Source: an uncultured Tissierellia bacterium (GTDB taxonomy: Bacteria; Bacillota; Clostridia; Tissierellales; Peptoniphilaceae). Taken from it: a stretch of DNA of 23,579 bases. Position numbers and translations under genes: made by a program. Each line of letters begins with the position of its first letter. The stretch's first letter is position 1. Positions 7,357-14,045 of the stretch are shown piece after piece. The notes beneath the pieces are model-generated. The model did no database searches and was not told the origin of the DNA. It saw only the letters and a list, made by a program, of their open reading frames with translations. Location of the stretch: NCBI GenBank assembly GCA_902489145.1, contig CABTYV010000017.1, positions 1 through 23,579 on the forward strand, in the 5' to 3' direction.

Positions 7357-8774
7357 GCTTTTCGCTCCCATACCACCCCAGTGGAGGTGTCCTTCAGGAC
7401 AATTCCCTGCGCCAAAAGCTGATCGCGGATGGCGTCCGCCCGGGCATAGTCCTTTTGCTTCCGGGCTTCATTGCGCTCCTGAATCAGCTGGTCAATGGCC
7501 TCATCCAGCTGGCCCTCCTGTGGCCGATCGGCGATGCCCATGACCTCTAAGAGTCGCTGGTAAACCGTCAAAACGGAGGCGATCGTCTCCCGGGCATTGG
7601 CCTCGGACAGCCTTCCGTTGGCCAGCTTGGAAATCTCATAGAGGGCCGTCAGAGCATCGGCGGTGTTGAGATCGTCCTCCATCGCCCGTTTAAAGGCCAG
7701 CTCTGCCTCCTTCACCTGGCTGAGCAGGGCTTCGTCCGCCTCCTGACGGGGCCGGTCCTCCGCATGGGCCAGGTAGCGCTCCATCTCATGCTTGGCATTG
7801 ATCAGGCGCTTGTAACTGGCCAGGGCCTGATCCAGGACCTCCGGCGCATAGTTGATGGGGGCCCGATAGTGGGTCGAAAGGAGCCAGAGGCGGACAGCCA
7901 TCAGGTCAATGGCTTGCTCCACCTCGTTGAGCCGGAGGGAATTGCCCAGCGACTTCGACATCTTTTCGGTCTCCCCGGCCTGGTTGGATACGGTGATCAT
8001 GCCGTTGTGCATCCAGTAGTTGGCAAAGGTCGCCCCATGGAGGCGCTCCGACTGGGCCCGTTCATTTTCATGGTGGGGAAATTCCAAATCCGCGCCGCCT
8101 GCGTGAATGTCCAGGGTCTCCCCAAGCAGGGATCCGGACATGGTGGAGCATTCGATATGCCAGCCCGGGCGGCCCGGCCCCCAGGGGGAGTCCCAGGCCG
8201 GTTCATCCGGGTCCTTCTGCTTTTTCCAAAGGGCAAAATCGACCGGGTCGTCCTTGGCTTCGTTGACCGAAATGCGGGCGCCTGCTCGCAGGTCCTCTAC
8301 CCTTTTCCCGGATAGCTGGCCGTAGTTGGGATAGGAGGAGACATCAAAATAAACGGCATCGGCCGCATCATAGGCCGCTCCCTGGTCCACCAGGCCCTGA
8401 ATAAAGGCGATAATCTCCTCCATGTGATCGGTGCAGCGGGGATGGTCGGTCTCCTCCTCCAGGAGGTTGAGCCCTTTGGCATGGGCCTCGAAGGCCTGGA
8501 TATATTTTTCGCTGATCTGGTGAAAGTCCACGCCCTCCGCTCGGGCCTTATTGATGATCTTATCGTCAATATCCGTAAAATTGACCACATATTGGACCTC
8601 GTAGCCCAGGTAGCGGAAATAGCGGTGGAGCGTGTCAAAGACCACCATCGGCCGCGCATTGCCGATGTGAATATAGTCGTAGACCGTAGGGCCGCAGACA
8701 TACATGCGGACCTTGCCCGGCTGCAGGGGCTTAAAAAGCTCCTTGCGCCGGGTGAGGGTGTTGTAAATTTGCAT
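7353..8774 (-). CDS. cysS: Cysteinyl-tRNA synthetase
   Basis: A 473-residue class I aminoacyl-tRNA synthetase that charges tRNA-Cys. The HIGH-like signature is HIGNARP (36-42) and the KMSKS loop is intact at 271-275. The active-site zinc ligands that recognise cysteine are visible: Cys27 (VCGPTVY), Cys209 (WHIECSTM), and His and Glu in FPHHENE (232-238). GGADLEFPHHENE is a typical CysRS segment, and the C-terminal half is the helical anticodon-binding region. Length matches the family. AAAGGAA precedes the ATG. The gene sits 57 bp downstream of gltX, with a short palindrome between them, and overlaps rlmB by 4 bp. No T-box leader is visible in the short space upstream. Confidence 0.97.
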   Translation of the reverse strand: MQIYNTLTRRKELFKPLQPGKVRMYVCGPTVYDYIHIGNARPMVVFDTLHRYFRYLGYEVQYVVNFTDIDDKIINKARAEGVDFHQISEKYIQAFEAHAKGLNLLEEETDHPRCTDHMEEIIAFIQGLVDQGAAYDAADAVYFDVSSYPNYGQLSGKRVEDLRAGARISVNEAKDDPVDFALWKKQKDPDEPAWDSPWGPGRPGWHIECSTMSGSLLGETLDIHAGGADLEFPHHENERAQSERLHGATFANYWMHNGMITVSNQAGETEKMSKSLGNSLRLNEVEQAIDLMAVRLWLLSTHYRAPINYAPEVLDQALASYKRLINAKHEMERYLAHAEDRPRQEADEALLSQVKEAELAFKRAMEDDLNTADALTALYEISKLANGRLSEANARETIASVLTVYQRLLEVMGIADRPQEGQLDEAIDQLIQERNEARKQKDYARADAIRDQLLAQGIVLKDTSTGVVWERKA

Positions 8775-8808
8775 ATTTTTTCCTTTTCTTCTTTCCCAGG
8801 TGAGGAAA

Positions 8809-8824
8809 CGCCCCCATGGGGGCG
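8809..8824. repeat. Perfect 16-bp palindrome between gltX and cysS
   Basis: CGCCCCCATGGGGGCG is perfectly self-complementary and lies between the gltX stop and the cysS ribosome binding site. There is no T-run on the minus strand, so it does not look like a full terminator. It could be a weak attenuating or RNA-stabilising hairpin. Confidence 0.5.
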
Positions 8825-8831
8825 GTCCTGC

Positions 8832-10316
8832 TTATCTGAGCATTTCTTCTACCCGCTTTAGGCGGGCCAAGACCTCTTCACGGCCTAAAATCAAAAGGGT
8901 GTTGGTAAAATCAGGGCCGGAGGTCGTTCCGACCACTGCGGAGCGGACCGGGAACCAGAGCTCCTTGCCCTTGATGCCGGTCTCCTGCTGGAGCGTCTTG
9001 ACCACGCCCTCGCAGAAGGCCCGGTCAAAGGACGCGCTCTTTTCTACCCGCTCCTTGAAAAGGGGCAGGAGGGTTCTGCCCGCCTCACTTTGAATGGCCT
9101 CCCGGGCCGCAGGTTCATAGGTCAGCTCCGATGCCGGAACAAAGAGGTGGCGGGTCAGGTCCGGGACCTGGTCAAAATATTCAATCCGGTTGCCATAGGT
9201 GAGGGCGGTCAGACGAATTTTCTCTGGATCGGTCTGGTCATCGATCAGACCGCCCTTTTTCAACGCCTTTTTTACATAGCCGATCAGCCTTTCCTCCGGC
9301 AATTTTTTGATATATTCCTGGTTAAACCAGTTGAGCTTTTTGGTATCGAAGATGGCGCCCGTCGCCGAGATGCGGTCAAAATCAAAGGCCTCAACCAGCT
9401 CCTTCATGGAGAGCAGCTCCTGGTTGGATTTGGGCGACCAGCCCAAAAGGGCAATGTAATTGACCAAGGCCTCGCTCAGATACCCTTTTTCCCGGAACTG
9501 CTCGACTGCGACATCCCCCTGGCGCTTGGACAGCTTTTTGTGATCCTGTCCGAGGACCGTGGGCAGGTGAACATATTCGGGTGCCTGCCAGCCCAGGGCC
9601 TGGTAGAGAAAGACGTGCTTGGGCGTGGAGGAAACCCATTCTTCGCCCCGGACGACATGGGTGACGCCCATCAAATGATCGTCCACCACTACGGCAAAGT
9701 GGTAGGTGGGAAAGCCGTCAGACTTGATCAAGACCTGATCATCCATCTCGTCTGTATTGATCGTAATGGTGCCCTTAATCGCATCGTGGAAGCGGATATC
9801 CTGGTGGGCGGGGAGCTTCAGGCGAATCACATGGGCTTCGCCGGCCGCCGCCCTTGCCCGGGCCTCCTCCAGGGGAATCGAACGGCAGTGGCCATCATAT
9901 CGTGGAGTCAGCCCCTGGTCCTTTTGGCCGGCGCGGAGGGCATCCAGCCGGTCCTTGGAGCAGAAGCAGTAGTAGGCCTGATCCTCCTCCAAAAGGCGCT
10001 CCACATAGGGTCTATAAAGACCGGCCGCAACCCTTTCGGACTGGATATAGGGGCCACAGGGCCCCACTTCTGTAATCGTCCCTTCCGGGCTGCGTTTGGG
10101 CCCTTCGTCGTAGTCCAGGCCGGCCCAGGAGAGGACCTCAATGAGGTTCTCCAGGGCGCCCTCTACGAAGCGGCTCCGGTCCGTATCCTCAATGCGCAAG
10201 GTGAAGGTGCCGCCGTGATGGCGGGCATACAGATAATTAAAAAGCGCCGTGCGCAGGCCGCCGATGTGCAGGTAGCCCGTCGGACTGGGCGCAAAACGGA
10301 CAAGTGGTTTGGTCAT
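8832..10316 (-). CDS. gltX: Glutamyl-tRNA synthetase
   Basis: A 494-residue class I synthetase that charges tRNA-Glu. RFAPSPTGYLHIGGLRTALFN contains the HIGH-equivalent HIGG (17-20), and KLSKRQG (261-267) is the KMSKS loop. A zinc-knuckle pattern CFC (117-119) ... YDGHC (140-144) matches zinc-containing GluRS. The helical anticodon-binding C-terminus is present. I chose the start at 10316 because AAGGAGG lies 4-5 nt upstream and the family's N-terminal motif begins within six residues; an upstream extension to 10418 has no site of its own and does not look conserved. It heads the gltX-cysS-rlmB-citXG-like-apeB block. Whether it also charges tRNA-Gln cannot be judged here, as no gatCAB is present in the window. 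Confidence 0.97.
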   Translation of the reverse strand: MTKPLVRFAPSPTGYLHIGGLRTALFNYLYARHHGGTFTLRIEDTDRSRFVEGALENLIEVLSWAGLDYDEGPKRSPEGTITEVGPCGPYIQSERVAAGLYRPYVERLLEEDQAYYCFCSKDRLDALRAGQKDQGLTPRYDGHCRSIPLEEARARAAAGEAHVIRLKLPAHQDIRFHDAIKGTITINTDEMDDQVLIKSDGFPTYHFAVVVDDHLMGVTHVVRGEEWVSSTPKHVFLYQALGWQAPEYVHLPTVLGQDHKKLSKRQGDVAVEQFREKGYLSEALVNYIALLGWSPKSNQELLSMKELVEAFDFDRISATGAIFDTKKLNWFNQEYIKKLPEERLIGYVKKALKKGGLIDDQTDPEKIRLTALTYGNRIEYFDQVPDLTRHLFVPASELTYEPAAREAIQSEAGRTLLPLFKERVEKSASFDRAFCEGVVKTLQQETGIKGKELWFPVRSAVVGTTSGPDFTNTLLILGREEVLARLKRVEEMLR

Positions 10317-10530
10317 ACTTCCTCCTTCTTCCACCGGCAGGCAAAGGCCTGCCCCGAATGATCTTCCTGATAATAGCCATTTTACCACAGTTTCCCGCCT
10401 CCCCTCCATAAAGGACACAAAATCCTCTTCTATACTACTGCTGGTCCAAGGGCTTCCCGCCCTTTTTCTTTATCAGGGTGCCAATCCCTTTGATTGTAAA
10501 AAGTTTTTTTGATACTAGAAAGGATTTTCT
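10317..10530. promoter_or_regulatory. Divergent spacer between gltX and the LiaF-like gene, with two hairpins
   Basis: A perfect 7-bp stem (GGCAGGC 10336-10342 / GCCTGCC 10347-10353, loop AAAG) lies directly upstream of the gltX ribosome binding site and would sit in its 5' leader. On the plus strand AAGGGC (10448-10453) / GCCCTT (10459-10464) followed by T residues resembles a short terminator. A weak plus-strand promoter candidate, TTGATT (about 10490) with GATACT (about 10511) at a 15-bp spacing, precedes the LiaF-like gene. I found no convincing gltX promoter and no T-box. Confidence 0.4.
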
Positions 10531-11265
10531 ATGCTATTTGGCCTTTTTCTGCTCATTGTAGGCTGTCTCCTGCTCGCCAGCCAGCTCCTCCCCTGGCCGA
10601 TTGGCCGTCTGATTCTTCAATTTTGGCCGCTGGCGCTCGTCGTCCTGGGTCTGGTCCGCCTGATCCGAAAGCAAGGCAGCCGCAGCTTTTCCTATGTCCT
10701 TATTTGCGCTGGCCTCTTTTTTCAGCTGCGCAAGCTGGGGATCATCCAAGGCTCCCTCCTGGTGATCTTCTTCGCCCTGGCCCTGGTGGTGCTCGGCCTC
10801 AAGCTTTTAATGGATGAGCGCTCCGAGCGGGTGCACTTTTTCCAGCACCGTGCCGGCGAAGACGCGCAAGCGCAAAAGGAAGCTCGCTCCGATCAGGAGC
10901 GGGTCTATGATCCCACCCGCAGCGGAGGAGGCTTTTTCGAGGACAAGGACTTTTTGCACGAACGCTTTGTTTTTGTCAATGATGAGCGCATTTACCGGTC
11001 CAACACCTTCTCCGGTGGCCAGGTCGAAGCCCTCTTCTCCCAGGTTCAGCTGGACCTGCGCAATGTCCTCCCCCTCGAATCAGAGATCCGTATGGATTTG
11101 CAGATCAATTTTGCGGAGGTGACGCTCCTTCTGCCGCCGGACTGGCACGTCATCGTAAATAACAAGCATTTTTATTCCTCCAATGAGCTTCATCACGAAA
11201 CAACTCCCTCCACCACCCTCAAGATCCAGGCAAAGACCTTCCTAGGCAATCTCAAAATCCAGTAG
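10531..11265 (+). CDS. LiaF-like membrane protein
   Basis: A 244-residue protein with four predicted membrane segments (about 3-19, 24-43, 52-64 and 72-92), patterned as the LiaI/LiaF-like transmembrane region. A charged linker and then a C-terminal beta-rich domain (about 128-244) follow. The C-terminal pattern (FSGGQVEALFSQVQLDLRNV ... FAEVTLLLPPDWHVIVNN) is that of the LiaF/YvqF C-terminal domain seen in cell-envelope-stress proteins. In Bacillus LiaF restrains the LiaRS two-component system; no histidine kinase or regulator is adjacent here, so only the family is claimed, not the role. AAAGGA lies 7 nt before the ATG. The gene is monocistronic, divergent from gltX, and ends at a strong bidirectional terminator. 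Confidence 0.75.
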   Translation: MLFGLFLLIVGCLLLASQLLPWPIGRLILQFWPLALVVLGLVRLIRKQGSRSFSYVLICAGLFFQLRKLGIIQGSLLVIFFALALVVLGLKLLMDERSERVHFFQHRAGEDAQAQKEARSDQERVYDPTRSGGGFFEDKDFLHERFVFVNDERIYRSNTFSGGQVEALFSQVQLDLRNVLPLESEIRMDLQINFAEVTLLLPPDWHVIVNNKHFYSSNELHHETTPSTTLKIQAKTFLGNLKIQ

Positions 11266-11283
11266 ATCTCCGGATCCGCCCAT

Positions 11284-11319
11284 AAAAAAGGCCCTCGAGC
11301 ATGGCTCGAGGGCCTTTTT
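11284..11319. terminator. Strong bidirectional intrinsic terminator
   Basis: GGCCCTCGAGC (11290-11300) and GCTCGAGGGCC (11304-11314) form a perfect 11-bp stem around ATG. Six A residues precede it (11284-11289) and five T residues follow (11315-11319), so it can terminate both the plus-strand LiaF-like gene and the minus-strand cdaR transcript that converges on it. Confidence 0.93.
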
Positions 11320-11349
11320 CTGTCACAAAGAAGATCTCTTTGCCCCAGC

Positions 11350-12588
11350 TTATTTGTTACGCAGCTCCGCCCGGATCCGCCCCGGCAGGAGCTTCAGCAC
11401 CTCGACCCCCTCCGGCGGCACTACCTCCACCGGCACATCGGGGTAGCTGCCCGCCTGGAGATTGTCGTAGGCATCAAAGTGGACCCGCACATTACAATTC
11501 TCCGGTCCAATCTTTTTTAGCTGGCTGGGATAGCCGGAAAGGGTAATGGTGAGACTACGATCCAGGAGGTCGGCCTGAAAACGGTCGTCCAGGCCCAGGA
11601 GGTGGGCCTTGTCCAGAGAGAAGGAAAAATGCTTCTCTTCTCGCGCTTCTACACTAAATTCTGCCGTAAAGGCCTGACCAGCATCGACGAGGCGGATCCC
11701 CTCCGGCAGGGCAAGCTCCAGGGGGTACAGGCCGGAGGCCGTAATCTTCGCCCGGTCCACAGGCTTGGTCATGACTTTTTCCAGTCCGTCCACCCGGCTT
11801 TGATCGCCCTTGATCAGCACCTCGGCGGGATTGAGCTTGGTCTCCGTAATAAGGCGATTTTCAGAAGGCTCCCCTTCCAAGACCAGCTCCAGAGGCAGGG
11901 TTCTCTTCTTGCTGATATCCAAATCCACGTTGACCTCGGAGAGGGAGAGATCCAACCCCCGCACCTCTTCCCCCTTTTCATTGACCGGACGAATCTTCAC
12001 ATTGGCCGACGTGTCCTGGCCTAAGGCGGAAATGTCAATGACGGCTTGAAGGGACTTGACCTGATCAATGTGCGAGCGGGCGCCGGTGCAGGGGACGCGA
12101 ACCGGGCTGGCTGCAATGCGCTCCAGGATGTAGGAGTCCGGCAGGTCTCCCGTCGTTTCCACCGTTACGGGCAAGCTCTGATGGATGATCTTCTCCAGCT
12201 TGACCTGGACGCTCATCTGGCTATTTTCACGATTGAGGACGACATTGGCGGGCAGCTGGTAGCGGACCGGCAGGATGTGCGCCCCTTCGGAAAGGTCCTT
12301 CACGTCAATCACGGCCTGAATATCTGATTTTCGAATGGCCCCCAGGCTGGTTCTCTTGCCGGACAGGGAGACGGTCAGCTTCTGATCGGAAAGATCCATG
12401 AGCTCCAGGTCGCGGTTGCGCAGCTGATCCTTGTTGAGGACGGAGAGCTCTATCCCGGAAAGATCGAGCTTTTGGGTAGGATTAACCGCTGCGACGACGT
12501 ATGACCAGAGTAAGAAGGCAAAAAGAAGGGAGACGAGCTTCCAGCCCCAGTTATTCTTCCACTTTTCGAGATTGATGATCTGCTTCAT
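11350..12588 (-). CDS. cdaR: YbbR-domain regulator of c-di-AMP synthase
   Basis: A 412-residue membrane-anchored extracytoplasmic protein. One membrane helix near the N-terminus (about 15-34, WKLVSLLFAFLLWSYVVAA) is followed by repeated beta-rich YbbR modules of about 80 residues; roughly four can be traced by their recurrent hydrophobic strand pattern and motifs such as ALPEGIRLVDAGQAFTAEF. CdaR binds and modulates the diadenylate cyclase CdaA in Bacillota. The start at 12588 has AGGAGGAGGG upstream and leads straight into the membrane anchor; an upstream start at 12627 would add 13 residues without a comparable site. It overlaps cdaA by 38 bp, implying translational coupling. glmM, the usual third gene, is absent here. 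Confidence 0.9.
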   Translation of the reverse strand: MKQIINLEKWKNNWGWKLVSLLFAFLLWSYVVAAVNPTQKLDLSGIELSVLNKDQLRNRDLELMDLSDQKLTVSLSGKRTSLGAIRKSDIQAVIDVKDLSEGAHILPVRYQLPANVVLNRENSQMSVQVKLEKIIHQSLPVTVETTGDLPDSYILERIAASPVRVPCTGARSHIDQVKSLQAVIDISALGQDTSANVKIRPVNEKGEEVRGLDLSLSEVNVDLDISKKRTLPLELVLEGEPSENRLITETKLNPAEVLIKGDQSRVDGLEKVMTKPVDRAKITASGLYPLELALPEGIRLVDAGQAFTAEFSVEAREEKHFSFSLDKAHLLGLDDRFQADLLDRSLTITLSGYPSQLKKIGPENCNVRVHFDAYDNLQAGSYPDVPVEVVPPEGVEVLKLLPGRIRAELRNK

Positions 12589-13420
12589 CTGCGCCCTCCT
12601 CCTGCAAAGCCCGGTCCATAAAACCATCGATCAGCGTATCTTTGGTAAAAAAGTCGTCGAGGGTGGACCGCAGGGTTTCCGGGTCCAACCGCCGGGCAAT
12701 GACCCCATCCTGACAGGTGGAAATCAAGCCGGTCTCCTCGGAGACGACCACGACCAGGGCGTCCGATTTTTCTGAAATGCCCAGGGCGGCCCGGTGACGG
12801 GTGCCGAGCTCCTTGGAAAGGGCGTTGTTTTGGGTAAGGGGCAAAAAGACCCCTGCCGCTCGGACCCGGTCCTGGCGCACCACCACCGCGCCGTCATGGA
12901 GGGGCGTGTTAGGAATAAAAATATTGATGAGCAGCTCCGCAGAAATTTGCCCGTCGATCCGGGTCCCCGATTCGAGCAGATCGTTTAAGCCGACGGTCCC
13001 CTCGATCACGATCAGGGCCCCAATTTTCTGGCGAGCCAGGGACGAACAGGCGCGCACGATCTCATCGACCTGGTTGCCCTGGGTTTTTCCATCCGAATTG
13101 ATAAAAAGGGAAAGCCAGCGCTGGGACCGGCCCAAGCGTTCAAAGGCGCGCCGAAGCTCCGGCTGAAAGACCACGATGATCAAAATCAAACCAACGGTAA
13201 AAATATTCGATAATAACCAATTCAGCGTATAAAGGTTGAACCAGTCAGAGACCTGTGCCAAAACCAGGAGGGCAATGAAGCCCTTGATGAGCTGGATGGC
13301 CCGTGTCTCCTTCACAAACATGATAATGTAATAGGTAATCACCGCAATGACCAGAATGTCAACCGCATCGGTCCACTGGAAGGTCACCAGCAGCTGCTTT
13401 AAATGATTGAATGCATTCAT
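12551..13420 (-). CDS. cdaA: Diadenylate cyclase CdaA (c-di-AMP synthase)
   Basis: A 289-residue membrane enzyme that condenses two ATP to c-di-AMP, an essential osmotic and cell-wall second messenger in many Bacillota. Three N-terminal membrane helices (about 18-36, 43-58, 68-87) precede the DAC domain (about 100-260). Its two signatures are intact: DGA at 176-178 (TPLHDGAVVV) and RHR at 208-210 (GTRHRAALG). The length is normal. GGGGGCGGAGG lies before the ATG. It forms an overlapping pair with cdaR. It lies inside the ctsR-rlmB style cluster, where Bacillus carries the other cyclase gene, disA. Confidence 0.96.
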   Translation of the reverse strand: MNAFNHLKQLLVTFQWTDAVDILVIAVITYYIIMFVKETRAIQLIKGFIALLVLAQVSDWFNLYTLNWLLSNIFTVGLILIIVVFQPELRRAFERLGRSQRWLSLFINSDGKTQGNQVDEIVRACSSLARQKIGALIVIEGTVGLNDLLESGTRIDGQISAELLINIFIPNTPLHDGAVVVRQDRVRAAGVFLPLTQNNALSKELGTRHRAALGISEKSDALVVVVSEETGLISTCQDGVIARRLDPETLRSTLDDFFTKDTLIDGFMDRALQEEGADEADHQSRKVEE

Positions 13421-13449
13421 CCTCCGCCCCCTCTCTTCCTGACCCTTTT

Positions 13450-13458
13450 ATTCTAACA
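13450..13458 (-). promoter_or_regulatory. Extended -10 promoter candidate for cdaA-cdaR
   Basis: On the minus strand TGTTAGAAT (TGN plus TAGAAT, the hexamer at 13455-13450) forms an extended -10 box. There is no good -35 element at 17 bp. Transcription would start near 13443, leaving a leader of about 23 nt before cdaA. Confidence 0.4.
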
Positions 13459-13522
13459 CAGGCAGGCCCCTCTGGAGCGGGCAATACACCCTCCAAAAAC
13501 GCTAAAAAACACCAAAAAATTC

Positions 13523-13789
13523 CTAATATTGCTGAATTTCTTCCTGCAAAAAATGAACCAGACCGCTCAGTGCTGCTGCTTCCTCCTGCCCATCGCAGCG
13601 AATGATCAAATGATCGCCCCGCCCCGCCGTCATGGCTAAGACGGACATGAGGGACTTGCCATTGTAAATGACCTGATCCTTTTCCAAATAAATATCCGCC
13701 CGATAAGACCGTGCTCGACTGACAAAGTTGGAGGCGGCTCTTGCCTGCAGGCCATACGTATTGTTGACCTGAACTTCCTGCTCTACCAT
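13523..13789 (-). CDS. crh: Crh-like HPr paralogue (Gln15, Ser46)
   Basis: An 88-residue HPr-fold protein. In HPr, His15 accepts phosphate from Enzyme I; here the motif is GLQARAAS with Gln at exactly position 15, and the following Pro18 is Ala. The regulatory serine is retained at exactly position 46 (NGKSLMSV), the site that HPr kinase phosphorylates in Bacillota. This Gln15/Ser46 pairing is the hallmark of Bacillus Crh, which acts with CcpA in catabolite control but cannot serve PTS transport. LEKD and the C-terminal LQEEIQQ also resemble Crh. A very strong AGGAGGAGAGG precedes the ATG. It is monocistronic, with its own promoter, and not beside yvcK/whiA as in Bacillus. HPr kinase and CcpA are not in the window, so the partner assignment is inferred. 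Confidence 0.88.
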   Translation of the reverse strand: MVEQEVQVNNTYGLQARAASNFVSRARSYRADIYLEKDQVIYNGKSLMSVLAMTAGRGDHLIIRCDGQEEAAALSGLVHFLQEEIQQY

Positions 13790-13910
13790 CCTCTCCTCCT
13801 CTTCCTTCTCTGGACTAAGATGAAAACCTAATGCTATTAGAAAAAAGGATCTCCCGCTTGATGATTGGTCGCTTTGCCCAAACGATAAAAATCGAAAGGA
13901 AATCCTTTTC
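13790..13910 (-). other. Leader of the crh-like gene with competing hairpins
   Basis: The predicted transcript has a leader of about 120 nt. AAAAGGAT (13909-13902) at its 5' end can pair either with the adjacent TCCTTT (13900-13895) or with the distant ATCCTTTT (13850-13843), which runs into a T-run. The two pairings exclude each other. I do not recognise a known riboswitch class. Confidence 0.35.
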
Positions 13911-13916
13911 TTATAA

Positions 13917-13945
13917 ATTATCTACTAAAGCGCTGGATTTGTCAA
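13917..13945 (-). promoter_or_regulatory. Housekeeping promoter of the crh-like gene
   Basis: On the minus strand TTGACA (13945-13940), a 17-bp spacer and GATAAT (13922-13917) form a near-consensus promoter. Transcription should begin near 13910. Confidence 0.85.
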
Positions 13946-13950
13946 ATCCA
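13934..13950. promoter_or_regulatory. Perfect 17-bp palindrome over the -35 box (operator candidate)
   Basis: TGGATTTGTCAAATCCA is an uninterrupted palindrome with one central base and 8-bp arms. It covers the -35 hexamer of the crh-like promoter completely, as a repressor site would. It does not fit the cre consensus of CcpA. Confidence 0.6.
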
Positions 13951-14009
13951 AATCATCCCTTGTTGATCGCGATTCTGAAGGGCCTGTCATAGCGCATTGA
14001 CCTACAATT

Positions 14010-14018
14010 TGATATGAT
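14010..14018 (+). promoter_or_regulatory. Extended -10 promoter candidate for the S41-like gene
   Basis: TGATATGAT gives TGN plus TATGAT on the plus strand, about 28 nt before the start codon. No matching -35 element is seen at 17 bp; TTGACC occurs only 10 bp upstream of the hexamer. Confidence 0.4.
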
Positions 14019-14045
14019 GGGAGACAGAAAATAAGGAGACCTGTC

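Noticed and set aside
9090..10361. A 423-codon open frame on the plus strand
   Set aside because: It is antisense to gltX, which carries every GluRS motif; the product shows no recognisable pattern.
10317..10530. T-box or other riboswitch upstream of gltX
   Set aside because: No T-box core, specifier stem or terminator/antiterminator pair can be seen; only a short hairpin is present.
13790..13910. Known riboswitch (for example c-di-GMP) because of GGGCAAAGCGACC in the crh leader
   Set aside because: The rest of the required conserved core is missing, so the match is only a short coincidence.
13934..13950. A CcpA cre site at the crh promoter
   Set aside because: The palindrome lacks the central CG and flanking bases of the cre consensus.
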